DNA of 6,717 nucleotides from Chloroflexota bacterium (GTDB lineage Bacteria; Chloroflexota; Limnocylindria; QHBO01): assembly GCA_005879815.1 (NCBI GenBank), contig VBKA01000024.1, forward strand, positions 1-6,717. Reading direction: 5' to 3'. Below, in pieces: positions 5,801-6,717 of the stretch; the stretch's first letter is position 1, and every line of letters begins with the position of its first letter. The notes beneath the pieces are model-generated. The model searched no databases. It was not told the DNA's origin and worked only from the letters and a program-made list of their open reading frames with translations. Both the position numbers and the translations under genes were made by a program.

Positions 5801-6717
5801 CCAGGGGACCGATGCAGCTGCCTGCGGAGCACCTCCGCGGCGTACTCGGGCGCGGCAGGGTTCACCGCCAGGGCAGTCGCGCGTTCGAGCCCGGCGATCA
5901 CCCGTAGCCGCGGATGCAGCTCCCAGTGCCAGTGGAAGGTCTGGTCGACGCGCTCTCCCGCGGGGGCGGTGTGCAGGAAGAGGTTGTAGGGAGGGTCTCC
6001 CAGCGCGGCCAGCGTCCGCAGCGCGCGCTGCAGCGTTGCCCGGCACCCCGCGATTGCCTCGTCATCGAGCGCGGTGAAGTCAGCGGCGTGCTCGCGCGGG
6101 ACGATCATGAGCTCGAACGCTGATCGCGCGGCCGCGGGTGCGAAGACGACGAACGCCTCGTCCGCAAAGACGAGCCGTTCGCCTGCCTCCTCCTCCGCCC
6201 TGGCCAGACCGCACCACACGCAGGACCGGCGGCTGATCATGTGGCGCGCCCCACCGCCGATCTCCTCGGCCACCCAATGCGGAATCTGCGGGATCGCGTA
6301 CAGCTCGATGTTCAGGTGCTGGCTCCGCGAGCCCGCCTGCCGGCCGTAGCTCTGCACGGCCTGGACGTAGCGCTGCTCGCCCTCGCCTAGGGGCTGGTCC
6401 CCGATCTCGCGCATGACATCCCGCAGCCCGCGCAGCAGGTTGATTGCGAGCTGGGGTCGCGCATCGGCCAGCCGCTCATGATGCTCCCGCGGGCCGACCA
6501 GGATCTCCCAGCTGCCAGAGCTGGCCTCCACCTCGCTCATCGCCATCTGGGCTGCCTGGTCCTTTGCGGGATCGATGCGATGGAACGCATCCGTTCGCAG
6601 GGTCACGCGACGGATTCGGTCGTCATCTTCGGGAGGGGCCTCGTCGCAGTGGCGACAGTGCGATCCCTCGACCGGAAGCGCCTCGACGGCGAAGGATCTG
6701 TGCTCGAACGACCGGTC
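5797..6717 (-). CDS. Galactose-1-phosphate uridylyltransferase-like protein (GalT/HIT superfamily), 5' end missing
   Basis: The frame is open to the window edge, so 306 residues are visible and perhaps 25-45 are missing; GTG at 6606 is internal. Residues 21-28 of the visible part (CRHCDEAPPE) match the N-terminal zinc motif CPFCxGNExTPPE of GalT. The stretch GRQAGSRSQHLNIELYAIPQIP (near 125-146) aligns without gaps to the active-site block GxxAGASxxHPHSQ, but the second His, the family's nucleophile, is Asn here and the Gln is Glu. A CVWC pair (166 and 169) and the second-domain motif FHWHWELHPRL followed by AGLERATALAVNP are retained. GalT enzymes exchange UMP between UDP-glucose and galactose 1-phosphate; related members act on other sugar or dinucleotide phosphates. 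Membership of the superfamily is clear, but ordinary GalT activity is doubtful, so no symbol is given. Confidence 0.82.
   Translation of the reverse strand, partial: DRSFEHRSFAVEALPVEGSHCRHCDEAPPEDDDRIRRVTLRTDAFHRIDPAKDQAAQMAMSEVEASSGSWEILVGPREHHERLADARPQLAINLLRGLRDVMREIGDQPLGEGEQRYVQAVQSYGRQAGSRSQHLNIELYAIPQIPHWVAEEIGGGARHMISRRSCVWCGLARAEEEAGERLVFADEAFVVFAPAAARSAFELMIVPREHAADFTALDDEAIAGCRATLQRALRTLAALGDPPYNLFLHTAPAGERVDQTFHWHWELHPRLRVIAGLERATALAVNPAAPEYAAEVLRRQLHRSPG

Noticed and set aside
1..6717. CRISPR arrays, tRNA or rRNA genes, insertion sequences and attachment sites
   Set aside because: No regularly spaced repeats, RNA-gene signatures, transposase motifs or flanking repeats were seen; nearly all of the sequence is accounted for by minus-strand genes.

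Overview
This is a compact, high-GC bacterial window in which every gene reads on the minus strand, so transcription runs from high to low coordinates. GC-rich codon use, frequent GTG starts and 4-nt stop/start overlaps, and the mix of families suggest a Chloroflexota-like or actinobacterial-type genome. That placement is an inference; no rRNA or lineage marker is present.

Layout in transcription order: (1) 6717-5797, a galactose-1-phosphate uridylyltransferase-like protein whose 5' end lies outside the window. (2) 5711-5130 and 5133-3490, an ECF sigma factor overlapping the gene for a membrane anti-sigma protein with an N-terminal zinc-finger domain, one membrane segment and an extracytoplasmic beta-propeller. 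(3) 3489-3349, the regulatory leader of the pyrimidine operon. (4) 3348-462, pyrR-pyrB-pyrC joined by ATGA overlaps. (5) 396-1, the start of a divergent LarC-like gene that runs off the window. There is no gene-free stretch above 300 bases; the longest non-coding interval is the roughly 140-nt pyr leader.

The most interesting part is the pyr leader. A TATACT -10 box is followed by a hairpin matching the PyrR-binding-loop consensus at 10 of its 12 fixed positions. Directly after it come a strong Shine-Dalgarno AAGGAG and a 23-codon leader ORF whose TGA overlaps the GTG of pyrR. No intrinsic terminator is visible. This fits feedback by translational repression: PyrR with uridine nucleotide would clamp the hairpin, block initiation at the leader ORF and, through coupling, shut off pyrR, pyrB and pyrC. 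A second 9-bp hairpin with a degenerate copy of the PyrR motif lies at the end of the leader ORF, just before the pyrR start.

Other points: the GalT-like protein has Asn where the family has its nucleophilic His. The dihydroorotase carries an extra segment of about 26 residues beside the active site. The LarC-like protein has lost the His-rich family motifs.
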